Notes: a model not told the origin generated them from the sequence alone. A stretch of 11,320 bases of DNA from JAZKIX01 sp040384645 (GCA_040384645.1 JAZKIX010000250.1:1-11320), one strand, 5' to 3'. Counted from the stretch's first letter, positions 1 through 7,715 are shown. Numbers and translations are program-made.

Positions 1-146
1 ATGACGCGGCAAAAACCAGGGTAGTTGGCATCGTCGACCAGTACCAAGTCCCATTTGTCAGCGCGCAAAACCAACTCGTCGCGCTGCGTATCTTGTAGCG
101 CAGTGCAAATTTCACAAGCAATTTCGCTGACAAATTCGGTCGTCAT
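1..146 (-). CDS. HIT-family protein (histidine triad hydrolase), 5' part only
   Basis: This is the N-terminal 48 residues of a gene that runs off the left edge. The ATG is at 146-144. The visible protein has the opening of a HIT-domain protein of the Ap4A-hydrolase-like group: a short Cys pair (CEIC, residues 11-14), then a beta-strand region and LVLVDDANYPGFCRV near residues 34-48, which matches the D-x-x-x-Y/F-P-G-F-x-R-V stretch usual for these proteins. The catalytic His-x-His-x-His motif would lie outside the window, so activity cannot be judged. It starts 16 bp after the stop of the flavoprotein gene, so the two are probably co-transcribed. A possible but distant ribosome site (AAGGG, overlapping that stop) lies about 13 bp before the ATG. 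HIT proteins usually hydrolyse or transfer nucleotides; the substrate here is unknown. Confidence 0.75.
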   Translation of the reverse strand, partial: MTTEFVSEIACEICTALQDTQRDELVLRADKWDLVLVDDANYPGFCRV

Positions 147-162
147 TTTGCGCAATCAGCCC

Positions 163-3100
163 TTACACCAGCACACGTTCGATACCGCCGTTATTGGCGC
201 GGGCGACGTATTCGGGCAACCAGTTGGGGCCAAGGATATGCTTGGCCATTTCGACCACGATGTAGTCTGCTGTGGTGCCGGAATCTTCATCGAAACGGGT
301 CAAACCTTGCAAGCACGCCGGGCAGGAAGTGAGGATCTTGACATCGCCACTAAAGCCGTCGGCGCGCAATTTATCGGCGCCCTTGTTCATTTCCTCTTCC
401 TTGCGGAAGCGGATCTGGGTCGAAACATCGGGGCGTGACACAGCCAGCGTGCCAGCCTCGCCGCAACAGCGGTCGTTCTTTTCAATCTTGACATCATCGA
501 CCGTGGTGATCAGGGCATTGACGGTTTTCATCGGGTCTTGCAATTTCATCGGTGTATGGCAAGGGTCGTGGTACATATAGCGCGTACCTTCGACCGCTGC
601 CAGCTTGACGTTCTTTTCCAGCAGGTATTCGTGGATATCGATGATGCGCGAGCCGGGGAATATCTTGTCGAATTCGTAACCTTGAATCTGGTCGTAACAC
701 GTGCCGCACGACACCACCACGGTCTTGATATCGAGGTAGTTGAGGGTATTGGCCATGCGGTGGAACAGCACACGATTATCTGTAATGATCTTTTCCGCCT
801 TGTCGAACTGGCCGGCGCTGCGTTGCGGATAACCGCAGCACAGATAGCCCGGCGGCAGCACGGTTTGCACCCCGACATTCCACAACATGGCTTGCGTGGC
901 CAAGCCCACTTGCGAGAACAAGCGTTCTGATCCGCAACCGGGGAAATAGAACACGGCTTCGGTATCGGCCGTGGTGGTTTTCGGGTCGCGGATGATCGGC
1001 ACGATCTTGTCGTCTTCGATATCGAGCAGCGCGCGTGCGGTTTTTTTGGGCAGGTTGCCCGGCATTTTTTTGTTGATGAAGTGGATCACCTGCTCGCGCA
1101 CCGGCGCTTTGCCCAAGCTGGCGGGCGGCGCCTTGGTTTGCTTTTTCGCCAGTTTTTTCAAGACCGTATTGCCAAGCCTTTGCGCGGCCACACCCCAGCC
1201 GAAAATCACTTCACGCGCGATCTTGATGGTGGCCGGATCTTTGGCATTCAAGAAAAACATGGCTGAGGCTGTGCCGGGATTGAAGGATTTTTTATCCATC
1301 TTGCGCAGCAAATTGCGCATATTCATCGAGACATCGCCAAAGTCGATATCGACCGGGCATGGCGTCAGACATTTGTGGCAGACGGTGCAATGGTCGGCCA
1401 CGTCTTCAAACTCTTCCCAATGCTTGATCGAAATGCCGCGCCGAGTCTGTTCTTCATATAAAAATGCTTCGATCAAGAGCGAGGTCGCCAGAATCTTGTT
1501 ACGCGGCGAATACAACAAGTTGGCACGCGGCACATGGGTTGCGCAAACCGGTTTGCACTTGCCGCAACGCAGGCAATCCTTGATGCTGGTGGCAATGGCG
1601 CCGATATCGCTTTGCTGCATGATCAGCGATTCGTGGCCCATCAGGCCAAAGGATGGCGTGTAGGCATTGCGTAAATCCGCATCCAGACCCGGCAGGTTGA
1701 GCAACTTGCCTTTATTGAAGCGCCCTTCTGGATCGATGCGCAGTTTGTAAGCACGGAATTCGCTGATTTCATCTTCGGTCAGGTATTCCAGCTTGGTGAT
1801 ACCGATGCCGTGCTCGCCCGAGATCACGCCATTTAACGAACGCGCCAGGATCATGATGCGATCCACTGCCGCATGTGCGTCTTGCAGCATTTCGTAGTGG
1901 TCGGAATTAACTGGCAAATTGGTATGCACATTGCCATCGCCGGCATGCATGTGCAGCGCGACAAACACACGACCGCGCAAGACGCGTTTGTGGATGGCGT
2001 TGCATTCTTCCAGAATCAATTTGAATGCGCCGCCGCTGAAAATCTGGCGCAATTGCGCGCGCAATTCATGCTTCCATGAAATACGGATCGTGCGGTCTTG
2101 CGCTACGTGAAATACCGTGGCGTCGGCTTGACCTTGCAGGCGCTGCTCGAAAGTCGGCGCCAGCTTTTCCAATCCCAATTCAGCCAGGGTCGAGCTCGCA
2201 TCTTTGAGTGGCGTATCGAGTTGCGCCAAAATGTAAGACCAGCGCGCATGCACCGCTTCGAGCAAATGTTCAGCCTGGCTGACGCGGTCTTCCAGCATCA
2301 CATCGTCGGCAATATCTTCGCCCGATGCATCTTCGCTCTTGCCAACCGGCAGATTGCCTTTGGCAAAAAAGGCGCGCAATTCATCGACCAGTTGCAGTTT
2401 GTTTTTGAGCGACAGTTCGATATTGATATGTTCGATGCCGTCGGTATATTCGCCCATACGATTGAGCGGAATGACCACGTCTTCATTGATTTTGAAGGCG
2501 TTGGTATGTTTCGCAATGGCGGCGGTACGGGCGCGGTCGAGCCAGAATTTCTTGCGTGTTTCCGGGCTGACAGCCACAAAACCTTCGCCGACGCGGGTGT
2601 TGGCGATGCGCACTACTTCGGACGCTGCTCGCGCCACGGCGTCTTCATCGTCGCCGACGATATCGCCGAACAAGGCCATCTTCGGCAGCACGCCGCGTTT
2701 CGATTTGGTCGCGTAACCGACAGCGCGCAGGTAGCGCTCGTCCAGATGCTCCAGCCCGGCCAAGATGGCGCCGCCTTTTTTGGTTTCAGCGTCGAGGTAA
2801 TCCTTGATCTCGACAATCGACGGAATCGCATCGCGCGCCTGGCCGAAAAATTCCAGGCAAACCGTGCGCGTGTGCTTCGGCATCTTGTGCAGAATCCAGC
2901 GCGCCGAGGTGATCAAGCCATCACATCCTTCTTTCTGGATGCCGGGCAAACCGGCGAGGAATTTATCGGTGACGTCCTTGCCCAAACCTTCCTTGCGGAA
3001 TTTGCGGCCGGGGATTTCAAGGAATTCGGTCTTGAACGGTTGCTCGGTTTTGCCGTGCTGCTTCGGATGGGTCCATTCGAGCTTGAACTTAGCCACCGGC

Positions 3101-4176
3101 GCATCGTGAATTTTGCCAAGGTTATGTTCCAGCCGCGTCACTTCAAGCCAGTCGCCGTTGGGGTCAACCATGCGCCATGAGGCGAGGTTGTCGAGCGCGG
3201 TGCCCCACAGCACGGCTTTTTTACCGCCGGCGTTCATGGCGACATTACCGCCGATGCAAGACGCTTCAGCCGAGGTCGGATCGACCGCAAATACAAAGCC
3301 CGCCTTGTCCGCAGCGTCGGACACACGTTTGGTCACCACGCCGGCGCCGGAATAAATGGTGGCGTATTCACGATCCACGCCGGGCAGCATAGTCATTTCA
3401 ACCGCGCCGAGTTGTTCCAGCTTTTCGGTATTGATGACGGCTGAGGTTGGCGTCAATGGAATCGCGCCGCCGGTATAACCGGTGCCGCCGCCGCGCGGAA
3501 TGATGGTCAGGCCAAGCTCGATACAGCCCTTGACCAAGCCGGCCATTTCATCTTCGGTATCGGGTGTCAAGACCACGAAGGGATATTCGATGCGCCAGTC
3601 GGTGGCGTCGGTCACGTGCGAGACGCGCGACAAGCCGTCGAACTTGATATTGTCCTTGGCGGTGTAACGGCCCAGCACTTTGTTGGTGCGTTTGCGCAAG
3701 TCGTAAGTCTTGCGGAATTCTTCAGCGAAATCGGCCACTGCCTGGCGCGCGGCGCGCAGCAAAATTTCTACCGTGGCGCTGCGGGTTTTAGCTTCTTCCG
3801 AATTGGCGCCAAACGTGCCATCGACCAGATCGGTGCTCAGACGGCGCTTGTCGACTTCGACCAGGCGATGATTGAGCGCATCGATCAGCGCTTGCCGGCG
3901 CTTGGGGTTGTCGAGCATGTCGTCTTGCAGATACGGATTGCGCTGCACCACCCAGATATCGCCCAGCACTTCATACAGCATGCGCGCCGAACGCCCGGTT
4001 TGACGCGCGCCGCGTAGGGTATCTAGCAAGCTCCAAGATTCTTCACCGAGCAAGCGGATCACGATTTCGCGGTCGGAAAAGGAGGTGTAGTTGTACGGAA
4101 TTTCGCGCAGGCGGGTTGGCGTAGCGCCTTGTGGCGCTTCGGAAAGGAGTGCTTGAATTTGTGCTGGAGCGTTCAT
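163..4176 (-). CDS. Giant FAD-linked 2-hydroxyacid oxidoreductase fused to a GlcF-like Fe-S module (DUF3683 type)
   Basis: This 1337-residue protein joins modules that are often separate subunits (GlcD plus GlcF). Residues about 20-170 form an N-terminal region of the DUF3683 kind. Residues about 195-345 are an FAD-binding domain of the vanillyl-alcohol-oxidase type, with PRGGGTGYTGG at 227-237. Residues about 400-830 are the FAD-oxidase C-terminal domain, with HMHAGDGNVHTN at 742-753 and GEHGIG at 787-792. Two 4Fe-4S sites follow (C868/C871/C874/C878 and C930/C933/C936/C940). Two cysteine-rich CCG domains come last (CG near 1081, LCCGYP 1112-1117, SCGTC 1156-1160; DPCHTP 1204-1209, CCGEAG 1237-1242, SCPACL 1284-1289). 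Family knowledge points to oxidation of a 2-hydroxyacid (lactate, glycolate or 2-hydroxyglutarate are candidates) with electrons passed through the clusters to the respiratory chain. The substrate cannot be read from sequence. No signal peptide or membrane span is evident. The ATG at 4176 has no clear Shine-Dalgarno. Confidence 0.9.
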   Translation of the reverse strand: MNAPAQIQALLSEAPQGATPTRLREIPYNYTSFSDREIVIRLLGEESWSLLDTLRGARQTGRSARMLYEVLGDIWVVQRNPYLQDDMLDNPKRRQALIDALNHRLVEVDKRRLSTDLVDGTFGANSEEAKTRSATVEILLRAARQAVADFAEEFRKTYDLRKRTNKVLGRYTAKDNIKFDGLSRVSHVTDATDWRIEYPFVVLTPDTEDEMAGLVKGCIELGLTIIPRGGGTGYTGGAIPLTPTSAVINTEKLEQLGAVEMTMLPGVDREYATIYSGAGVVTKRVSDAADKAGFVFAVDPTSAEASCIGGNVAMNAGGKKAVLWGTALDNLASWRMVDPNGDWLEVTRLEHNLGKIHDAPVAKFKLEWTHPKQHGKTEQPFKTEFLEIPGRKFRKEGLGKDVTDKFLAGLPGIQKEGCDGLITSARWILHKMPKHTRTVCLEFFGQARDAIPSIVEIKDYLDAETKKGGAILAGLEHLDERYLRAVGYATKSKRGVLPKMALFGDIVGDDEDAVARAASEVVRIANTRVGEGFVAVSPETRKKFWLDRARTAAIAKHTNAFKINEDVVIPLNRMGEYTDGIEHINIELSLKNKLQLVDELRAFFAKGNLPVGKSEDASGEDIADDVMLEDRVSQAEHLLEAVHARWSYILAQLDTPLKDASSTLAELGLEKLAPTFEQRLQGQADATVFHVAQDRTIRISWKHELRAQLRQIFSGGAFKLILEECNAIHKRVLRGRVFVALHMHAGDGNVHTNLPVNSDHYEMLQDAHAAVDRIMILARSLNGVISGEHGIGITKLEYLTEDEISEFRAYKLRIDPEGRFNKGKLLNLPGLDADLRNAYTPSFGLMGHESLIMQQSDIGAIATSIKDCLRCGKCKPVCATHVPRANLLYSPRNKILATSLLIEAFLYEEQTRRGISIKHWEEFEDVADHCTVCHKCLTPCPVDIDFGDVSMNMRNLLRKMDKKSFNPGTASAMFFLNAKDPATIKIAREVIFGWGVAAQRLGNTVLKKLAKKQTKAPPASLGKAPVREQVIHFINKKMPGNLPKKTARALLDIEDDKIVPIIRDPKTTTADTEAVFYFPGCGSERLFSQVGLATQAMLWNVGVQTVLPPGYLCCGYPQRSAGQFDKAEKIITDNRVLFHRMANTLNYLDIKTVVVSCGTCYDQIQGYEFDKIFPGSRIIDIHEYLLEKNVKLAAVEGTRYMYHDPCHTPMKLQDPMKTVNALITTVDDVKIEKNDRCCGEAGTLAVSRPDVSTQIRFRKEEEMNKGADKLRADGFSGDVKILTSCPACLQGLTRFDEDSGTTADYIVVEMAKHILGPNWLPEYVARANNGGIERVLV

Positions 4177-4360
4177 CGGCGAGGGTTTTGAGTAAGGGCG
4201 GGATGCGTCGCAAATCGAATGAAAGGCAATATTACGATTTTGACCCGCGTAAGCCGTAAATAATCATTCTAGCGTATCGCGTTGCACCATGCCGGATCGG
4301 ATGCGCGCCTTTATGCACTGCATGAGTGCTTGAAAAACAGACTTACAACCCTTCTATTAC

Positions 4361-4440
4361 AGGGGGTATATGCCAAAACAATACCAATCCCGCACGTTTT
4401 TATTGCGTCTTTAAAAATACACCGACCAGTATATTTAAGC
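4361..4440 (-). repeat. Copy A of an ~80-bp dispersed element at the 3' end of yqaA
   Basis: Read on the minus strand, this stretch begins in the last codons of yqaA and runs hairpin, ACGCAAT, AAAACGTGCGGGAT, TGTTTTGG, TATACCCCC. The same order occurs on the plus strand at 6606-6687. Aligned by eye without the hairpin part, 51 of 60 positions agree with a single 2-nt gap in the C run, including a 14-base identical block (ATCCCGCACGTTTT on the plus strand). Apart from the last two yqaA codons it is non-coding, and it lies 184 bp before the flavoprotein ATG. The rest of the 4177-4360 gap holds no gene; it has a 5-bp-arm inverted repeat at 4315-4329 and a possible minus-strand -10 (TAGAAT, 4271-4266) without a good -35. 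Confidence 0.7.
4413..4436 (-). terminator. Probable terminator hairpin of yqaA
   Basis: On the minus strand AAATATAC (4436-4429) can pair with GTGTATTT (4422-4415) across a six-base loop, with one G-U pair, followed by two more Ts. The 5' arm begins inside the yqaA stop codon. The stem is AU-rich and the U tract short, so termination may be partial. The matching hairpin after ilvA sits in the second copy of the repeat element. Confidence 0.5.
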
Positions 4441-4926
4441 CAACCAATGCGCAATGGTGCGCCAGAAGCCATCCGGCAAGGTCAACAAAAGCCAGGTCAT
4501 GACAAAGTAACGCAAGAATTTCCCGACGGCCATATAGGCCACGCTAGGCCAGAATGGCAGCTTGAGCCAGCCGGCTAAGGTGCAAATCGGGTCGCCAATG
4601 CCGGGCAGCCAAGCTAGCAACATGGTTTTGGCGCCAAAACGGCGCAACCAGGCAAACCAGCGGGTTTCCCTTTCTTTGGCAAACGCCTTGCTGGCGCCAT
4701 AACCGAGCCAATAATCGACGATGCCGCCCAGTGTATTGCCCAATGTCGCGACCAAGATCACTGGCCAGAACAGTGCGCCATTGGCCTTGATGACGGCAAA
4801 TACGGCGGGCTCGGAGCCCAATGGGAGCAAGGTTGCAGAAACAAAGCTGATCAGGAAGACCGCGCTTAAACTGATTTCAGGTGCGGCCACGAGTGCCAAA
4901 AGCCAGTGGATTGCTGATTCGATCAT
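4435..4926 (-). CDS. yqaA: YqaA/DedA-like inner-membrane protein (VTT domain)
   Basis: This 163-residue, strongly hydrophobic protein matches the small YqaA branch of the DedA/VTT superfamily (E. coli YqaA is of similar size). Hydrophobic segments lie near residues 15-40, 48-75, 101-118 and 124-150. Family-type motifs are GNTLGGIVDYWLG (63-75) and the WLPGIGDPICTLAG loop (106-119), which resembles the re-entrant loop of VTT proteins. DedA proteins are linked to membrane homeostasis and, in several cases, to lipid carrier or phospholipid scrambling. A specific role for this member is not known. The gene is divergent from ilvA and is the only gene in its block before the 258-bp gap to the flavoprotein. 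The ATG at 4926 lacks a clear Shine-Dalgarno, but it gives a normal N-terminus just before the first hydrophobic segment. Confidence 0.85.
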   Translation of the reverse strand: MIESAIHWLLALVAAPEISLSAVFLISFVSATLLPLGSEPAVFAVIKANGALFWPVILVATLGNTLGGIVDYWLGYGASKAFAKERETRWFAWLRRFGAKTMLLAWLPGIGDPICTLAGWLKLPFWPSVAYMAVGKFLRYFVMTWLLLTLPDGFWRTIAHWLA

Positions 4927-4952
4927 CGAGGATGGTGGGCTGAAAAACGTCC

Positions 4953-4960
4953 ATTATAAT
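4953..4960. promoter_or_regulatory. Candidate bidirectional -10 element between yqaA and ilvA
   Basis: The self-complementary octamer ATTATAAT contains a perfect TATAAT on each strand: 4955-4960 for ilvA and 4958-4953 for yqaA. It would give a leader of roughly 85-90 nt for ilvA and about 20 nt for yqaA. No convincing -35 hexamer is placed correctly on either side, so activity in one or both directions is an inference. Confidence 0.35.
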
Positions 4961-5027
4961 GTTCGATCCCTTTCGCTCCCTTTATGGTCGGCAACACAGC
5001 ATGGTTTCGCCTGCATGCCGCCCGACA

Positions 5028-5060
5028 CTCAATGACCGCTCAGTGACCACCCAATGACCA
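5028..5060 (+). repeat. Three 11-bp tandem repeats spanning the ilvA start codon
   Basis: CTCAATGACCG (5028-5038), CTCAGTGACCA (5039-5049) and CCCAATGACCA (5050-5060) follow each other with an exact 11-bp period. Each unit carries an ATG or GTG, and because 11 is not a multiple of three the three codons fall in different frames. The first two open four-codon reading frames (5032-5046 and 5043-5057) whose TGA stops overlap the next start codon. The third ATG is the ilvA start. Confidence 0.8.
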
Positions 5061-6580
5061 CCGACTATTTAAAAAGAATCCTGAACGCCCGCGTCTACGA
5101 CGTTGCGGTTGAAACTGCGCTGGAACTGGCGCCTAAGCTGTCGGCGCGGCTGGGCAACCGCATTTATTTCAAGCGTGAAGATACCCAAAGCGTGTTCAGC
5201 TTCAAGCTGCGCGGCGCCTATAACAAGATGGCGCATCTCACACCAGAGCAACTGGCGCGCGGCGTGATTTGCGCCTCGGCCGGCAATCATGCGCAAGGCG
5301 TGGCGCTGGGTGCTAGCAAGCTCGGCTGCAAGTCCATGATCGTGATGCCGACCACCACGCCACCCATCAAGATCGAGGCGGTCAAGGCTCTGGGCGGCGA
5401 AGTGGTGTTGTTTGGCGAGTCCTACACCGACGCCAGCAAACATGCGCGCGAGCTGGAAGAACAGCACCAACTTACCTACGTCCACCCTTTCGACGATCCT
5501 GACGTGATCGCCGGCCAGGGCACGGTCGGGATGGAAATCTTGCGCCAGCATCAAGGCCCGATCCACGCTATTTTCATTGCGATTGGCGGCGGCGGCTTGA
5601 TCAGCGGCATCGGTGCTTACGTGAAAGCGGTGCGGCCTGAGATCAAGATCATCGGGGTGCAAAGCACTGATTCCGATGCCATGGATCGCAGCATTAAAGC
5701 CGGCCAACGCGTGACCTTGCCCGATGTCGGCCTGTTTGCCGATGGCACGGCGGTCAAATTGGTGGGCGAAGAAACCTTCCGCGTCGCGCAACTGGTGGTC
5801 GATGAAATCATTCTGGTCGATACCGATGAAATCTGCGCCGCGATCAAGGATATTTATCAAGACACGCGCAGCATCGTCGAGCCGTCCGGCGCGCTTGCCG
5901 TGGCCGGAGCTAAAGCCTACCTAGAACGCGCCCGCAACAAAGGCGCGCCGGTCGAGAATGAAGCGGTGGTGGCAATCGCCTGCGGCGCCAATATGAACTT
6001 CGACCGGCTGCGCTATGTCGCGGAACGGGCCGAAGTGGGCGAGGCGCGCGAAGCCTTATTTGCGGTGACGATCCCGGAAGCGCGCGGCAGCTTCCGCCGC
6101 TTTTGCGAACTGGTCGGCCCACGCAATGTGACCGAATTTAACTATCGCATCAGCGATGCCCGCGAAGCTCATGTGTTCGTCGGCGTGCAAACCGCCAATC
6201 GAGACGAGCCGCGCCAGCTGGTCGCGCATTTTGAAAAACACGGCTTCAAAACGCTCGACCTGACCCACGATGAATTGGCCAGCACCCACATCCGCCATCT
6301 GGTCGGCGGCAAGAGTGCGCTGGCGCAAGATGAATTACTGTACCGCTTTGAATTCCCAGAACGTCCCGGCGCGCTGATGCGTTTTCTGGACAGCATGGCG
6401 CCCAACTGGAATATCAGCCTGTTCCACTATCGTAATCAGGGCAGCGACATGGGACGGATTTTGGTTGGCTTGCAAGTGCCGAAAATAGAAATGCAAGCGT
6501 TCAGGGATTTTTTAGCGACCTTGGGTTATCGATATCAGGATGAAAGCGACAATCCGGTATACAAATTGTTTTTAGGCTGA
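5054..6580 (+). CDS. ilvA: Threonine ammonia-lyase, biosynthetic (threonine deaminase)
   Basis: The enzyme converts L-threonine to 2-oxobutanoate and ammonia, the committed step of isoleucine synthesis, in the cytoplasm with pyridoxal phosphate. The catalytic part (about 1-325) has the PLP lysine K51 in VFSFKLRGA, the SAGNHAQG substrate/cofactor loop (75-82) and the glycine loop GGGGLISG (178-185). The C-terminal part carries two ACT-like regulatory domains (about 334-405 and 428-505). At 508 residues it is the full-length, isoleucine-sensitive form (E. coli IlvA is about 514), not the short catabolic TdcB. The ATG at 5054 is the earliest possible start, because an in-frame TGA lies at 5033-5035 and the next ATG is codon 60. 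There is no Shine-Dalgarno, and the start sits in a tandem repeat. No other ilv gene is nearby. A hairpin terminator follows. Confidence 0.96.
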   Translation: MTTDYLKRILNARVYDVAVETALELAPKLSARLGNRIYFKREDTQSVFSFKLRGAYNKMAHLTPEQLARGVICASAGNHAQGVALGASKLGCKSMIVMPTTTPPIKIEAVKALGGEVVLFGESYTDASKHARELEEQHQLTYVHPFDDPDVIAGQGTVGMEILRQHQGPIHAIFIAIGGGGLISGIGAYVKAVRPEIKIIGVQSTDSDAMDRSIKAGQRVTLPDVGLFADGTAVKLVGEETFRVAQLVVDEIILVDTDEICAAIKDIYQDTRSIVEPSGALAVAGAKAYLERARNKGAPVENEAVVAIACGANMNFDRLRYVAERAEVGEAREALFAVTIPEARGSFRRFCELVGPRNVTEFNYRISDAREAHVFVGVQTANRDEPRQLVAHFEKHGFKTLDLTHDELASTHIRHLVGGKSALAQDELLYRFEFPERPGALMRFLDSMAPNWNISLFHYRNQGSDMGRILVGLQVPKIEMQAFRDFLATLGYRYQDESDNPVYKLFLG

Positions 6581-6605
6581 TTTTAGGCGGAGGAAGCGGA
6601 ATTGG

Positions 6606-6687
6606 AGCAAAAAATACTCCACCGGGTATTTTTTATTACGCAATTAAAACGTGCGGGATAGGCAGTGTTTTGGTCTATACCCCCCCT
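6606..6687 (+). repeat. Copy B of the ~80-bp dispersed element, downstream of ilvA
   Basis: This is the inverted counterpart of 4361-4440. In the direction of ilvA transcription it has the terminator hairpin, then ACGCAAT, AAAACGTGCGGGAT, TGTTTTGG and TATA followed by seven Cs. It starts 25 bp after the ilvA stop and ends 99 bp before the queF ATG. Possible extra pairing by hand fold: CGCA 6639-6642 with TGCG 6652-6655, and GGATAG 6656-6661 with CTATaCC 6675-6681 (one bulged A). Copy A can form related pairs. Between the element and queF there is a 9-bp imperfect direct repeat (6686-6703) and no convincing promoter. Confidence 0.7.
6609..6634 (+). terminator. Rho-independent terminator of ilvA
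   Basis: AAAAAATACTC (6609-6619) pairs with GGGTATTTTTT (6624-6634), with one G-U pair and a four-base loop; the 3' arm ends in six Ts. It begins 28 bp after the ilvA stop. The A-run/T-run symmetry would allow it to work in either direction. It is part of copy B of the repeat element. Confidence 0.6.
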
Positions 6688-6786
6688 AATTGATCTAATT
6701 CACATCACATTTCATCGCTAACTGACCGGCGATTTAGCCTTAATAGCGAGCCGCATCCGGGCTTTTATTTCAAGCAAACGATCATC

Positions 6787-7626
6787 ATGAATCCATCGAA
6801 TTTTCCCGACGCATCACCGCTGGGCAAACCGGCCAGCTATCAATCGAGCTACGACGCCACGCTGTTGTACCCGATCGGCCGGCAAGCCAAGCGCGACGAG
6901 CTGCAATTGCGCGGCACGCTGCCGTTTTTCGGGGTCGATATCTGGAACGCCTACGAAGTGTCGTGGCTCAATCTGCGTGGCAAGCCGCAGGTGGCGATTG
7001 CGACTTTCACGGTGCCGGCAGACTCGCCCAATATCATCGAGTCGAAATCGTTCAAGCTGTATCTCAACTCTTTCAATCAGAGCAGATTAACTGGCGCCGA
7101 TGCGCTGAAGGATCTTTTGCGCGCCGACTTGTCCGCTGCAGCCGGGGCACCGGTACACGTCGCTTTGACGTTGCAAGAAGGGTTTTCGAATCTGGAAATG
7201 GGCGAACTGGATGGTTTATTGCTGGACCGGCTCGATATCGAGGTCAACAATTACACGCCAAACCCGCACTTGTTGCAAGCAAACCACAGCGAAAGCGCGG
7301 TCGAAGAAATCCTGGTGTCGCATTTGCTCAAATCCAATTGCCTCGTCACCGGCCAGCCCGATTGGGGCAGCGTCCAGATTCATTATGTCGGCGCGCAAAT
7401 CGAGCAAGCCGGTCTGCTGCAATACATCATTGGCTTTCGCGAACACAATGAATTCCATGAGCAATGCGTGGAGCGCATCTTTGTCGACATCCTGACCCAG
7501 TGCCAGCCGCAAAAACTAGCGGTCTATGCGCGTTATACGCGTCGCGGCGGCTTGGATATCAACCCATGGCGCAGTAACTTCTCTACTGGCGAGCGCCTTA
7601 AGAACCTGCGGAATGCACGTCAATAA
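6787..7626 (+). CDS. queF: NADPH-dependent 7-cyano-7-deazaguanine reductase (preQ0 reductase), long form
   Basis: QueF reduces the nitrile of preQ0 to the aminomethyl group of preQ1, a step in making the tRNA wobble base queuosine. The 279-residue length fits the long two-domain (E. coli YqcD) form. ESKSFK (85-90) followed by LYLNSFNQ is the QueF family motif. The catalytic cysteine is C185 (SNCLVTGQ) and the general acid D192 (PDWG), with the same 7-residue spacing as the E. coli pair. REHNEFHEQC (218-227) is the conserved C-terminal segment. The ATG at 6787 gives a normal N-terminus but has no Shine-Dalgarno. The gene lies 206 bp after ilvA, beyond a terminator, so it probably has its own promoter. 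No other queuosine gene is in view, and I see no clear preQ1 riboswitch upstream. Confidence 0.95.
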   Translation: MNPSNFPDASPLGKPASYQSSYDATLLYPIGRQAKRDELQLRGTLPFFGVDIWNAYEVSWLNLRGKPQVAIATFTVPADSPNIIESKSFKLYLNSFNQSRLTGADALKDLLRADLSAAAGAPVHVALTLQEGFSNLEMGELDGLLLDRLDIEVNNYTPNPHLLQANHSESAVEEILVSHLLKSNCLVTGQPDWGSVQIHYVGAQIEQAGLLQYIIGFREHNEFHEQCVERIFVDILTQCQPQKLAVYARYTRRGGLDINPWRSNFSTGERLKNLRNARQ

Positions 7627-7637
7627 ATGCGTCAATA
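7612..7637 (+). repeat. Imperfect tandem duplication across the queF stop codon
   Basis: AATGCACGTCAATA (7612-7625) is followed by AATGCGTCAATA (7626-7637), the same unit with two bases missing. The first copy encodes the end of QueF (NARQ, then TAA). The second would encode only a three-codon ORF and is probably a replication-slippage product. Confidence 0.6.
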
Positions 7638-7715
7638 GCGGGTTCAATGATCCTATTTCTCCCGGTCATCGCGATTGTGCTTCGTCAACGATTGTTGCGC
7701 CGATGCGATTACACA

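Noticed and set aside
2098..3180. A 360-codon open frame on the plus strand inside the flavoprotein gene
   Set aside because: It is antisense to a well-supported conserved coding region, shows no recognisable domain, and is explained by codon bias of the real gene.
4315..4329. Inverted repeat GCACT-GCATG-AGTGC as an operator
   Set aside because: Only 5-bp arms, no recognised regulator motif, and it is too common by chance to support a call.
5069..5860. A 263-codon open frame on the minus strand inside ilvA
   Set aside because: It lies opposite the catalytic domain of IlvA and has no recognisable motif; it is a shadow of the coding frame.
4361..6687. The two inverted repeat copies as ends of a mobile element carrying yqaA and ilvA
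   Set aside because: No transposase or target-site duplication is seen, ilvA and yqaA look native, and both copies are placed at gene 3' ends, which fits a 3'-end element better.
6581..6786. A preQ1 riboswitch in front of queF
   Set aside because: The C run and hairpins do not give the preQ1-I arrangement with its A-rich tail, and the conserved part is shared with the region upstream of an unrelated flavoprotein.
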